64,000 bases of DNA, from NCBI GenBank assembly GCA_001600495.1, contig BCKE01000023.1:394315-458314 (forward strand). The letters are read 5' to 3'. Of this stretch, positions 1-11,100 are shown piece after piece. The notes under the pieces were generated by a model. The model was not told the DNA's origin and did not search any database. It saw only the letters and a list, made by a program, of their open reading frames with translations. The position numbers and the translations under genes are program-made. Source of the DNA: Pilasporangium apinafurcum (taxonomy: Eukaryota > Oomycota > Peronosporomycetes > Pythiales > Pythiaceae). The first letter of the stretch is position 1, and every line of letters begins with the position of its first letter.

Positions 1-177
1 CGTTTTTTCGACCACGACGATTGTCGGTGTGGTAGATGATAGCTGGTTAGGTATGCATACATTTACGGATTCGCCCATGATGTTGTACATTAGTATGATA
101 ATTCAAGTACTTTGATTCAGAGATTTTTGTGTTTGTGTACATTTATTTTAAAAGACTCGGGGATAGGCAAAGTATGC

Positions 178-1295
178 TCAAGACGTTAACAGCAGTCGAT
201 ATTTTATCGCGGTTGAAAGTTCGTCACATTCCTGGTAATTGGATAGTATCTCCTTTATGTCATCTGCATTCCAACGGTACTCAAGCGGGGTATCTTTCTG
301 CCAAGACGCTGCTGCTGCTGACTTGACAGTATTTTCTGCTGGAGTAAAGATATCGTTCTCTTTCTTCTGCGTGCGTACTATAGCTGATGTATTGGTCTTT
401 GACTCTCTTACATGCACAGTGCACTGTGCTGGCTTTGTTTGCGGTTCAGGTTCTATCGTTTGAGATTCCACACTGACTGCCTCCTGTAATGGCTTAGCTT
501 GATGCATCTCCTCTTTCTCAGCACGCGCAACTTTTACGCTTTGTGTATCCGTTTCCACTTCTGCACGAGTAGCAATATTTTGATTGTGTTGGCCAGGTGG
601 ACGAATGTATGTATCGACTACTGCCGTCTTCAGTTTTAGCAATTCGGTCTGCAATGCCTCTAACTCGCGATTTTTCGTGACAGACATGCTACGAGTAGTC
701 AGCTCTTGTGCAGCGGCCGCTTTCTTTGCTGCTTCGAGCTTTTCCACGCGATCCCGAAGAAGCAACGCCGCCTACAGTAAGAGGAAAAGAGTATACCGGT
801 ATCAGAATCCTCATCTCATAACAACCTTCTAGAAGATGCACTCACCTGTTTGTACTGCTTCTGTTGGTCACTTATCAATGCTAACACTTCTTGCACCTTT
901 GTATTTTTTCTTCCTCTTCGCTTCATACGCTCTAACGCGCGTGCAAGCACTAACTGCTCAGTCATTTTCTGTCGGAAACGCAGGTACCCATAGCCGAAGA
1001 AGAGCGTGACCAATGTCACCATACCGTACTTCTTCATCAATGTTATTACACTCAGTGAAGTTGCAGCAGATGAACTACCAGCCACTGCGAGTTCTGATGA
1101 GTTTTTGAGAATCTGTGTCAGACCATTTTGGTGCTGAATGTTCTTCAAACAACTCGTAATTTCTTCGGGGGAAAGTCCTTTTCTCTCAAGAAAATCGACT
1201 CGCTGCGCCAACGAGAGCGCACGCACCGTTGGATGTAGTAAGAATTGCTCGCATTTCTCTAAAAACGCGCGATCATGGCCGTTCAACAGCGCCAT
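178..1295 (-). CDS. PEX14: Peroxin 14 (peroxisomal import docking protein)
   Basis: Two exons on the minus strand, 1295-846 and 771-178, joined over a 74-base GT-AG intron (772-845) in phase 0. The product is about 347 aa. The first 55 residues carry the PEX14 N-terminal helical domain: FLEKCEQFLLHPTVR followed by FLERKGLSPEEI, the KGL-x-x-EEI core that binds PEX5 WxxxF motifs in the family. A membrane segment follows at about residues 96-114 (MVTLVTLFFGYGYLRF). The rest is a long charged, coiled-coil-prone tail with heptad-like LxKLEAAKK and ELEALQTELLKLK. Domain order and length suit PEX14, which sits in the peroxisomal membrane and docks cargo-loaded receptors. Seen: both splice sites and the domain. 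Inferred: function, from the family. The ATG at 1295 is the first in frame. Confidence 0.9.
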
Positions 1296-1595
1296 TATCT
1301 CCGCTTCCGTTTGTCGTTCTTGAACTTATTGGGGAAATATTTGTTGAGCTATACAGACAAAAAGGGTACAATGTACCGATTCGAATGACCATACTGTGGT
1401 TATTTCCTATATAAGAGCAATCTCAACCATCGCATCCCTTTAATAGAAATGGCCAACACTCTCGACTGAATGGCTTGAGCATAGATACCGCGGATTTGAG
1501 ATTGGACTCCTTGACGCAGAATCGCGTGGTGCATTGCTGATTGATCTGTGTACTTGGTGTAAAAGGAATCGGTGTGGACGGACGTACATGTAATC
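1296..1595. other. Intergenic stretch between divergent genes
   Basis: About 300 bases between the PEX14 start (minus strand) and the coiled-coil gene (plus strand). It presumably holds both promoters. I recognise no RNA gene or repeat here. Confidence 0.5.
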
Positions 1596-2516
1596 ATGTC
1601 CAAACTAGAGCAGTCGAAATTGTCAAAAAAAAAAAAAACGGACAAGAGGAGTAATACTCCAAATGATCAAGTGAATGGAGATAATGCAAGTGGGAAGCGC
1701 AAGAAACGCCGATTGGTGATCAAAGAATCAGACGGAGAGAAAGAAGATAACCATGATGACAAGCGTGTACAGAGAAGTGAAAAAGATCAAGCTCCTAGTG
1801 AAGATGATAATGCTGGCGATGATGATGGGAGAAAAACGAGAAAGAAAGATGATAATACGACCAATTCAGCGGAAACTCCAAGTGCACCGACCGAATCTTC
1901 TCGAGGGAAGCAAACGCTGCAGCACAAGTCACATAAGAAAAGTCGAAAGCCGTTAAAGGATGATGCAGCAGAAGCAGAATTCATGTTTCAATTCACATGC
2001 CGATTGTTGCAATCGCAAACACTGGAGATGGAAGTACGCGCACGGGAACTAGACGAGAATCATGCGGCTCTTGTAGCAAAGCGAGAAAAAATGGAAAAGA
2101 AGATTCGTAGGCTGAAGCAACACATTAACCAGTATGAGCAGGAGGAAATCGAAGCGGTCCACGGTTCAATGGTCAGTATGAGCAATACAGGAGGCAGTGC
2201 GTATTTTGGTACATCAACCAATGAGTTGTATCGGTCGATCCAAACAAATCGCAGGTCAATGTCGACGCCGATGTCGACGCTTTACACTACTTCAACCTCT
2301 AGCACCAGTAGTACGAGTTTAATTTCAATGCGGGATGCCCAGGCTGTGACTAGTCGCTCAATCGAATCCGTGGACTCCTTGACTCCGTCCAATATCCACA
2401 TTATCGAAGAGCAAATCCAGGAGACCCTGCGCATGCGTCAGATGCAGATGAGCGAGACTCTACGCAGTCTCTACGGGATTGAATCTTTGGGAGACAAGGT
2501 CACACGCTTGCGGTAA
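1596..2516 (+). CDS. Hypothetical Lys-rich coiled-coil protein
   Basis: 306 aa from the ATG at 1596; the frame is open further upstream only through a GTG. I recognise no named domain. The first 125 residues are low-complexity and strongly charged: a KKKKT run encoded by 14 adenines near 1626-1639, then blocks of Lys/Glu/Asp/Ser. About residues 130-190 form a clear coiled coil (MEVRARELDENHAALVAKRE and KMEKKIRRLKQHINQYEQEE). A Ser/Thr-rich stretch follows with near-repeats (MSTPMSTLYTTSTSSTSSTS), then a short helical C-terminus (QIQETLRMRQMQMSETLRSL). The basic-acidic head suggests a nuclear or scaffold protein, but that is a guess. The A-run is a likely place for sequencing error or slippage. 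Divergent from PEX14. Confidence 0.65.
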   Translation: MSKLEQSKLSKKKKTDKRSNTPNDQVNGDNASGKRKKRRLVIKESDGEKEDNHDDKRVQRSEKDQAPSEDDNAGDDDGRKTRKKDDNTTNSAETPSAPTESSRGKQTLQHKSHKKSRKPLKDDAAEAEFMFQFTCRLLQSQTLEMEVRARELDENHAALVAKREKMEKKIRRLKQHINQYEQEEIEAVHGSMVSMSNTGGSAYFGTSTNELYRSIQTNRRSMSTPMSTLYTTSTSSTSSTSLISMRDAQAVTSRSIESVDSLTPSNIHIIEEQIQETLRMRQMQMSETLRSLYGIESLGDKVTRLR

Positions 2517-2877
2517 AATGAAGCAGTCAGTAAGGTAAGCGAAGGGTCACTATTATCAGTGTTAACATTTGCAGCACTAATGTGATCCATTGAAGATGAA
2601 CAGATCTCAGTTTATGGAAAACACACAGGCATCTGCGCGTATGTGCGATAAGACTGTATGTGGTCAGAAAGACTGGCGCCACTCTCTCTTCCGTTTCGTG
2701 ACGCACCTCAGCGTGGCGGAGAAACGGTATGGTCTACCGCATGGTACTTGTTCATAACGTCAGTGTATGCATTTATAGAGGTCGCCCATCGCCCCTCCAC
2801 TGTCCTGTCTTCGCATCAAATACCAGACCAACTGATTGTTGACTTTATAAGACAAAGCACAAGCCAACGAGTGTATC
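2517..2877. other. Intergenic stretch, no gene seen
   Basis: Short unrelated open frames only. Probably the 3' end of the coiled-coil gene and the promoter of the receptor gene. No repeat or RNA recognised. Confidence 0.45.
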
Positions 2878-5800
2878 ATGCTGTCCGAGGCAGACAAAGA
2901 GCGGTGGCAGACCATTGCGGCAGCCATCTCCTCGGGGTTGTCGCTGATAGGATCGATGTACATGCTTGGTCGTTATTGGTATGTGCGACGTATGGTGGCC
3001 AAGTCTCCGTCACTCTCGTCGCTACATAACTTGGAAATCACCAAGGAATTAGTTTGCGTGCTGGCTTGGCTGGTAAGACCGATATATAAAAAGCACAGAA
3101 AATGGGATGGATTAACCCAGTGTGTTGAGTAAGCATGAGGGCTGATCGGATGATTCGGGCTTGTTGTTTAGGATTTTATTAACGCTATTGCACGCATTTT
3201 GGGACCATTCCCAGCGAAAACATTTGATCAAAATAAAGGAGAGCCTGTAACTAATATATGCAAGGTTCAAGCGTTTGGTAAGTGGTAATTGCACGGGTTT
3301 AAGCTTGATGTGTAAATGCACTCACGATTCATGGAAGAATAGGTTATTTTTTTGGTGTGGTAACTAATGTCTATGAATTTGGGTCATTTCGCAGTGATTA
3401 CCTTTGGAGATGGCGCTTTGGTAGCGTGGAATCTTGCGTTGTCTTTCCATTTATTTCGTTGGGTATGCGTGGGGGAGGATCAGCGTACGCTGCATAAACG
3501 AATCAAGTGGTATATTTTTTACACTGGAGCGGCTGGATTTATTGTTCCAATTGTTGCACTTGCATGTGAGTGTACTTATATATACTGCTTGATGAAATCA
3601 CTTGTGAGCTCGCATCGTGCTTATTCATAAATTTCTTTGCTTGTAGATGGCAAGTTTGGAGACGCGGTGATCTGGTGCTGGATTGTAACTCCAAATAATC
3701 GGACAGTGGATCTTTGGTGGAAACTTGGTGCTCTCTATATTTGGGTTATTCTCGCAGCAATTGTCATGATCGTGCTTATGGTTCTCGTCACGATTGACCT
3801 CAAGAAACGATTACAAAGCTATGAAAATGAGGACGCGCGAGAAGCCTACAATGCAGTCGTGCGCAATATGACGCTATATATCGTGGGATATATTGTGTGC
3901 TGGATCCCAGCGATTGTCAATCGTGCTAATTCAGCTATCACGGGCCATGATTCATTTGTGTTAGCAATGTTTCACACATCGATAGTGACGCTACAGGGAT
4001 TTGTAAATGCTGTGATTTATGGCAAATTTCATATCTGGGTTGGTCGTCACATGCGTGCGGCTGATGGATCACGCATGAACGAAAAGCATAGCAGCAAGCC
4101 ATCGCGTGATCCTCAGCTCAAGAACTCGGTCAGTGAAGCAGAAGAACGACATCATAGGGGCACGGCTTCGATTTTTATCACAACCTTTGACATGAGCTGG
4201 AATACTTTTCCGTCTAATTTGGTACGAAAACTAAAATACGTTGATCGACATGGATTGTTCACTGAAAAATTTGGCTCGTGATAGGATGATTGGATTCCAC
4301 CGAAGAAAGATTTGTACGTTTTTTCGCTCCAACACTGTATTGATGTACAACAAGTTGAGCAGTCTATCCAGAAATATTTATTACGTGTCAACTACCCAAC
4401 TGCATATCGATCGATCATGTCTCTTGCTGGAAGCGCGTTTCGTGGTCAGACTCAAAATGTACGTCGTTACGTTGTCATCAATAGTTTGACTCCTTTGTTG
4501 CATTCATTCAGCTTTTTTATTCATCAACGTTGTCTAGGCTTCCGTGTGCCAAATACTGTTCGTGAACAACGCAGATGATGCGAGCGGTAATTTCCAATTT
4601 CACGCAGTCGATGGCCGCATGTGGGCTCAGCGCAAAACATTCAAGGAAGTGGCCGGTATACCAATTCGGTATTTCGACGCATCAATGGCATTTGTATCAT
4701 GTGATCTTGCCCCACGGCATCGAGCACATGAAACGAGAAATGATATAACTGCAAAACACTCGACCTCTACAAAATTGATCCATTCGTTTGGGATGGATGC
4801 TGACAATGCAATTGTTGACTTCCCAAACTTATATCATCATACATTCCTTTCGGGAAATCTGAACTACGATGTACGTATGTCCAAGCCGGCGCTGGCAGCT
4901 GCAATTGATCAGGCGTATAAAGCGGAGTGTCTGAAAAGGGCAACCGATTCGGCAATTGAATCAAAACTGAAAACAATACGTGAAACGCGACTTGAGAAAA
5001 ATAATTTAGATCAAAATGCACGCCCAAGATATCCGCGAGCTCTTCATCAAGACAATTTGAGCGTACCCGTCAACTGGAATCTTTTATACCTCAAAAGTCA
5101 AGATTCTCTTGGGAGAAGCAGCGAGTCAACTTCATCAACAGTTGATGATATAATATATAGAGAAGTCTATTCATCGTCGACTGACGATCTCCCATTTACG
5201 CTGTTGGAGTCTCCATCAGCATCCTTGTCAACCTACGATAATAATGAAATGGATTTCAAGGATTCAACTTTAGCAGATATCGAAAGTGTTAATGGCGAAT
5301 TCAGTCGAATTTTCGATGATCATTCAATTGCAATCAATGAATCTGATCATCAACGTGGCGAGAACGAGTCACCAAAAGGTAGACGATCGTGGACATCGTT
5401 TTTGAGCAATTTATTCCCACCGGAATTGGGAACCAAGCATGTTGCTCAACTTTCGATTAGTGGCCGTCGCTTTGGTGCGAATGAAAGAGCGAATTCGAAT
5501 GGTAACACTCGGGCTGGTAACAAAAGGATCAGTGATTTACTACTAAGGTCTCAGGTTGTGGCTGAGAATAGCGCTGCGAAGTGGAAAAACTTGCTACGAT
5601 TTGATGAGTTGCATGCAGCCATTGAAGCAAAAGAAGTGTTTTGTGGCTTTGAAGAACCGCCCATTCAGTTTCTACCGTCATATCCTCGTCGTGTTGGTGC
5701 AGGTGCTTCATTTGCTATTGTTACTGAGCGTTCATGCAAAGATTTATTCGTCGATATGAGCTTTGATCCATCAAAACCAAGTCAGTCTCCAGCCTACAAG

Positions 5801-6871
5801 GGTCGTATTTTGGCGCATTCACTACAAGATACGAGGCAACGCATACGGAACATTGGATACTGGCTTTGTGAAGAAATAGTGACGTCTTCCCACATGCCCG
5901 TCTGCAGTTTGTACGAATTGGAAATCGATCGCTTTTTTGCGTACAAGATGGCGCAAACTGCTGTCTTTGATACGAAAGATACGTTACGAGACAAAATCGG
6001 TGTGCGTGAGTTCAAAATTAAATTGGTGAATCTCGATGCAAACATCTGGACTTACGTTGCTGAACAACGTGGTATCTTCTCGTACCATTCCTCACGCACA
6101 GGAATGCGCCATGGTGTAGTAGAATACCCGGAGTCTATGGTAGCATATGGTAGAGAAGAATATCCGCGAAATTATGATTCAAGCTCAAGCAGTAGTGAAG
6201 AGTCCATGTCCAGTCGGCGCTCACTTGTAGCAAGCGGCAAACATCGATCCTTGTCCAAAGTTATGAGTCGAATATTCAGCAAAGATCGCTCCGAGCCAAT
6301 GGGCTCGAGCGTCTCAAGAACAACCACTCCAACTTTGTACTCTGATTTTACAACCGGCTCTGGAGATTCACGTGATTTGACTTTAACCGATGATCAGTTC
6401 TCCTCGCTTTCTCCGACTCATCTAGAGTTGGCACCAGTCAAGCCGCTGAATATCGCCACCGTGTTTCCTCTACCTTCTGAAGATGTGTATTCGCTTCAAC
6501 GGAAGATGTACGAAGTTGCCCACTTTGTGCAAAATGGGTTTCAGTCTAGTACGATAAACGAAGAAATCGAAGAATCCCAGCTCGCATATACCAACTTTCG
6601 AACGGTGCCGTGGAAAGAAGCAAGTCGAAGTGGGGTGGCGCATTCTGCAGTAACAATGCCTGTCAATGGTGGCGTTCATATCGCCATTACCATCGAAGCA
6701 GAGAATGGTCACGGTGGTCAAGGTGTGCTTTGTATTCGAGAGGAAGACATCGTAAGCCATGTAGCACAAGGGATCAATGACGTTCAACCCATTCCGTTTG
6801 ATGTGACGTTGACATGGGGAGGAAAGCATGTCGGATATTTGCATGGCGGTATTCTTGCTTGCGTCATTTAG
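2878..6871 (+). CDS. GPCR fused to inositol 5-phosphatase-like domain (GPCR-bigram), catalytically degenerate
   Basis: Six exons: 2878-3072, 3172-3277, 3395-3565, 3647-4221, 4285-4458, 4538-6871. All splice sites are GT-AG and the frame closes exactly (1184 aa). Seven hydrophobic helices lie at about residues 18-37, 58-76, 108-127, 139-158, 183-207, 230-255 and 266-286. An inositol polyphosphate 5-phosphatase fold then starts at ASIFITTFDM (about 331). Family landmarks follow in order: WIPPKKDLYVFSLQHC, RYFDASMAFVSCDLA, FLSGNLNYD, AYKGRIL, GYWLCEEIVTSSHMPVCSLY. The catalytic positions are changed: Asn to Asp339, Glu to His366, His to Asp463, Asp to Asn514 in GDLN, Asp to Gly829 in CDR, Asp to Ser858 in SDH. 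A Ser-rich linker and an unassigned C-terminal domain of about 140 aa complete the protein. The family would couple an extracellular signal to phosphoinositide turnover at a membrane; here the domain may only bind lipid or protein. Fusion and motif loss are read directly; the function is inference. Confidence 0.88.
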
Positions 6872-6963
6872 TTCTTTCACGGGTGGTTGGACTTTTGAAT
6901 TTTGGCATTATGAAGTTGTGCTTTATTAGGTTGATTTTTAGTGTAGGCGAGCAGTTGTGTTGT

Positions 6964-7239
6964 GGCAATCGATTATCATTATTTATTACAAAGGGGACCG
7001 AGAATGTCACCCCAAGCAATAATGCTGGAGCTCCTCAGTCATGAGAGGCGAAGATCCAGCTATCGTCTAGCCAATGCGAGTAAAATATACTTGCAGCACC
7101 AGACAACACATTTTTTTATGTTCTCTCTACAAAAGACATGCTTTTGACATGAGTGCGGCAACGGCATTGTCCTCATGGCTATACTATAGTAAAAAAAGAC
7201 GACATTCTCGATGCCCTTTGTAATAATCGACAGTTGCCG
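6964..7239. mobile_element. MITE-like element with inverted terminal repeats
   Basis: A 26-base motif at 6983-7008, beginning TTATTACAAAGGGG, recurs as its reverse complement at 7201-7226 with about three differences. Weaker inverted similarity continues outwards to 6964 and 7239. The interior of about 190 bases has no coding potential. The size, the inverted ends and a third copy of the end motif at 60545-60575 fit a non-autonomous DNA transposon. I could not identify a clean target-site duplication. Confidence 0.55.
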
Positions 7240-7511
7240 AGTTATGGAATTATAAGTGCAAAAACAGTGTTTCTTTCGAATCATTCGCCATCATAATGAT
7301 GATGGTGTGAATAAACAAGACTATTGATGAGGATGGAGTGAACATAAAGATGTCATTACCTCGCAGACGCTCTATCCCTCATTCGCTGCCATTTATTCCA
7401 ACCCTCCACTTCATCCAACAAATTCTACTACAGTGTACTCAGCAATGAGAACAAAACTGAATCGTTCCTGTTTAGAATGGGATTGGGTGCTTTTCACAAA
7501 GACCATTGAAG

Positions 7512-8048
7512 ATGCCCAACAAGACCATGGGTAGTTCCGATGTAAGCGAATTATTGGAGAGATATCTATCCATGCAGAAGGGAGAAAAGAAAACACTGAA
7601 TGGATTGAACGAAACTGGTCAATTTCCAAAGTCATATATCAGCAGATTCCACTCCCGTTGCAAAACGCAAGACGAAAAATCGAATTTGTTAGTTAAACTT
7701 GACGAAAATATCAGCTTGGACGTCCTACTCTATGGACATCCTATCGACCCATTGACTTCGGATTTTTTTGAAGAGTTGATTTTCCACTCAACGGCTTCAT
7801 TTTGGTACCTAATCATAAATACACATTACCTCTTATTGGCTTGCTTACAATGGTGGAACGAATGGATTGACCGAAGGAAAATCACGGTGAGGCGGATGGG
7901 CAGCCTTTCAGAAATGTATCATGATGGAGCCATACAGCATTGTTGTGCCTGTCTGATAAATCACTTTGTGGGACAAGCAAAATGTATCCCTCTATTCCTC
8001 TCTACCTTCATTCATAGTTATACATGTCATACGCAAAATCCACAATAG
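7512..8048 (+). CDS. Hypothetical protein, weak
   Basis: Open frame of 178 aa from the ATG at 7512. No recognised domain. The N-terminus is polar (SSDVSELLERYLSMQKGEKK). The middle is acidic (YGHPIDPLTSDFFEEL). An aromatic hydrophobic stretch near residues 97-120 (FWYLIINTHYLLLACLQWW) could be one membrane helix. The C-terminus is Cys/His-rich without a recognisable metal motif. It could be a real small gene, a first exon read through into an intron, or a chance frame. Confidence 0.35.
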   Translation: MPNKTMGSSDVSELLERYLSMQKGEKKTLNGLNETGQFPKSYISRFHSRCKTQDEKSNLLVKLDENISLDVLLYGHPIDPLTSDFFEELIFHSTASFWYLIINTHYLLLACLQWWNEWIDRRKITVRRMGSLSEMYHDGAIQHCCACLINHFVGQAKCIPLFLSTFIHSYTCHTQNPQ

Positions 8049-8100
8049 ACACATACACACTCATGACTCAAGGTCCGAAGAAACACAAGAAATGTAGGCT

Positions 8101-8122
8101 ACTATTCATTTCGTAATTCGCC
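8101..8122 (+). promoter_or_regulatory. Possible oomycete initiator (Inr)-like element
   Basis: ATTCATTTCGTAATTC lies about 75 bases before the flavoprotein ATG and matches about 12 of 16 positions of the oomycete start-site consensus GCTCATTYYNCAWTTT. The match is partial and could be chance. Confidence 0.3.
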
Positions 8123-8183
8123 AAATCCTTATCACCAACAACACAAACCAGTGAGCCGATCAAGACAAGAAACATCAGTAAGC

Positions 8184-11100
8184 ATGAAGACAAACAGCGT
8201 GGCTCAGCTTCAGGCTGCTTTCAATGGTCGCATTGTGAAGTTCACAGGCGAAGAATCTCCCTTCATGGAGATTAGATGCCCACACACGGTGCTCTACCCA
8301 ACCTCGGAGGCGGATTTGATCATCGCATTGCAGCTAGCACATACTATACAACAGCCCATGCGAATACAGAGCGGCAGCCACTTCACGTATCCGGTCACTG
8401 ACTTTCACGACGGTATTGTCATCAATCTCCAACAGTTTTTTGCGAATATCAAAATTAACGCAGATGCGGAGACAGTGGTAGTCGGAGCTGCAGTGACGAC
8501 AGCGCAATTGGCACAAATGCTAGCAAACCATAACCGCTTCTTGCCGCTCGACGAAAATCCTGTGCTGAGTGTGCTCGCAGATGTAGCCACGTCCAAGAAC
8601 CGTCGGAGTGCCGCATCACTCAAGCGCCACGTGCAGTCGATCCGTGTCATATCCTTCAAGAATTTTCAGCCCAGAACTCTCTTCCCGAATGACGAGTTAT
8701 TCCAAAAGTTATTGAAAGGGGAAACTACCATTTCCTCTTCAGCGATAGTTGTAGCCATGACTCTCTCGACTGCTTTGGCTGAAGGGCAAACACCATGGCT
8801 GAGTAAGTGGGAGTTACCTTACGCAGGTGACTCGCTGGATGAACTGCTTGACCTGCTATTCGCATACAACTGGTCGGCTGCTGTCGATTTGTCTGTCAAA
8901 GTGGCCATGAACAGTCATTTCACGCCCTATCTCTTCGTGAGATTAGCGGGCAGTAAGTACAACGAACAATTAATGGCGAAAAAAGTAGTAAACGCTGCAA
9001 TTGACCAAGTCATACTGCGTGGTCATGAACAACCACTTCTCAACCAACAAGACTTCAACACACCCGGTGCTGTTGTTGCTGCGTGGGTTTCTTCGGGCTT
9101 AGGCGGTGGTAACGAACACGAGGAGCCGTGTACCAAATTCGAGCAGTCTTTCATTCGCAAACAAGCCGAGAATACGCATCATGGTGGACTCATCGGCTTC
9201 TTGCAGTGGTTCACAGAAATCACGGCTATTTGTTACCCGAACCGACCGAGCGGGTCGGTGAGAACGATCAGTGCTGGGCCACCAAGCAAATCCAAACAGC
9301 CATCATTCGATCGGGAAATTACTAAGAAGTTTGCAGATGCTGTGACGTTTGCGTTGGGTCCTGATAGTGCCGCCTATGGTACACGTGGCTCAGCGGAGCT
9401 GACATTGACGTGTGACAACCTGGTCCAGACTACGGTGCATCTGTTCAAGTACTGGCAACAACATGAACACGACCGCCAGGCGTTTGACAAGATGAGTAGT
9501 GTTTTGCCGGAAATCGTCCCAAGAATGCCCAGCAAACTTAAGGATGGTGAAGTATCACCACCTCCATCTTCGACTTCCACATGGTGTTCAGATCTGTCGA
9601 TATCGCCTCCATCTTCATTATCTTCCTCCCCTGTGGATGTGACCAGCGACCGTGTATTTAATGTAAACGACTATAAAAGCCAGGCTGCGATACCAAATTT
9701 TCGAGGCGATATTATTGTCAAGGCAGCGATGATCAAGAACAACAATATGGCCGAATACCGTCGACATGCCGACCAGTACGCGACGTCTTCGTTGACCGAA
9801 CAAGAAATCCAGCAGCGCATGTCTCCTAACATGATTGCTTATCCAACGGATACACAAGATGTGAGTACTGCTATTCAATTCGCCAAGCAAATCGGCAAGA
9901 AGATTGTCGCACGTAGTGGAGGTCATCAATACTGCGGCTTATCTTCAGGTGGAGATGACACAATCCTGCTCAGTATGGACGCGTTCAACACCATCACGAT
10001 CGAGGGCGAACGCGCAACGGTTGGTGTTGGTTGTCTGCTCAAGGATGTCTCAGCCAAACTCAAGGCATGCGGCATGACAGTTCCGCATGGCGAATGCCCA
10101 CGCGTGGCGATCGGTGGGCATATCCAAACGGGCGGTTTTGGTCATTTGTTGACCACCTACGGCCTCCTGATGGATCGTGTGCATGCGCTGAAGATTGTGA
10201 CTGCCGATGGAATTGAGCGAACGCTCGTTCGACCTCGGGCTGACTGCAAGAAAGATGCTGATGGAGAGCTGTTCGCCGCAGTACTGGGTGGCGGGCCCGG
10301 TAGTTTTGGTGTACTCACTGAGATTGTACTTGATTGTATTCAAGATTTCCCTGCATATGGCTACCAGGCCCCGATCTTCTACCAAAAGAAAGTGTTCCTC
10401 GCGGCAATGAAGGAAATGCAGAGGTTTACGCGCATGGTTGCGAGCGACAACCCACCTGAGGGTATTGATTTCGGACTGACTGTAGGCTCCGGTCACACAC
10501 AAGCAACAATCGTCGACGGCGAGTGTGTTGTGCCCAACGTCGTGGTGCTTGAATTCCTCGATATCAAAGCCGCTGATGCTGATGGTAATCGCAATCTGAA
10601 TGGCCCAAACCAGCAATTTATCCAGAGTGTAATCAAGAATGTCATGGAAGAGAAGTCATTCTGGAATATTAGCAAACCGGTATACGATGCCATGCTGCCG
10701 CTTTCAACGATTACGGCCTCAATCATAAGACGTGAGGGTGTCATGACCACCTTAAATGGACGCGAGTTTGCATTCCCATACAAGAAACGGCTCAACTGTT
10801 CCAAAAAGCCACTCAGCGACGCTTTTGTGACAAAGTTTGTTGACCTTGTCGATGAAACTATGGGCATGGGGCTGAATGTGATTTTTCAGTGTGGCACGGG
10901 TGGTGGACCATTCGCGAAGCCAAAGAACCCGACAAGCACAATGCAACAGCACCGTGATACCTTGGTCTACATTATGTTTGATATTTTTTACCCACCAGGA
11001 TACGAAGAGATGGCGCTCGCGCAGCAAGTCAAGATGCGCAAGTTGCTCAAGTATTTCAGCGATGGTGAGGATATTCGTCTGTTCTGGGGGACATATGCCG

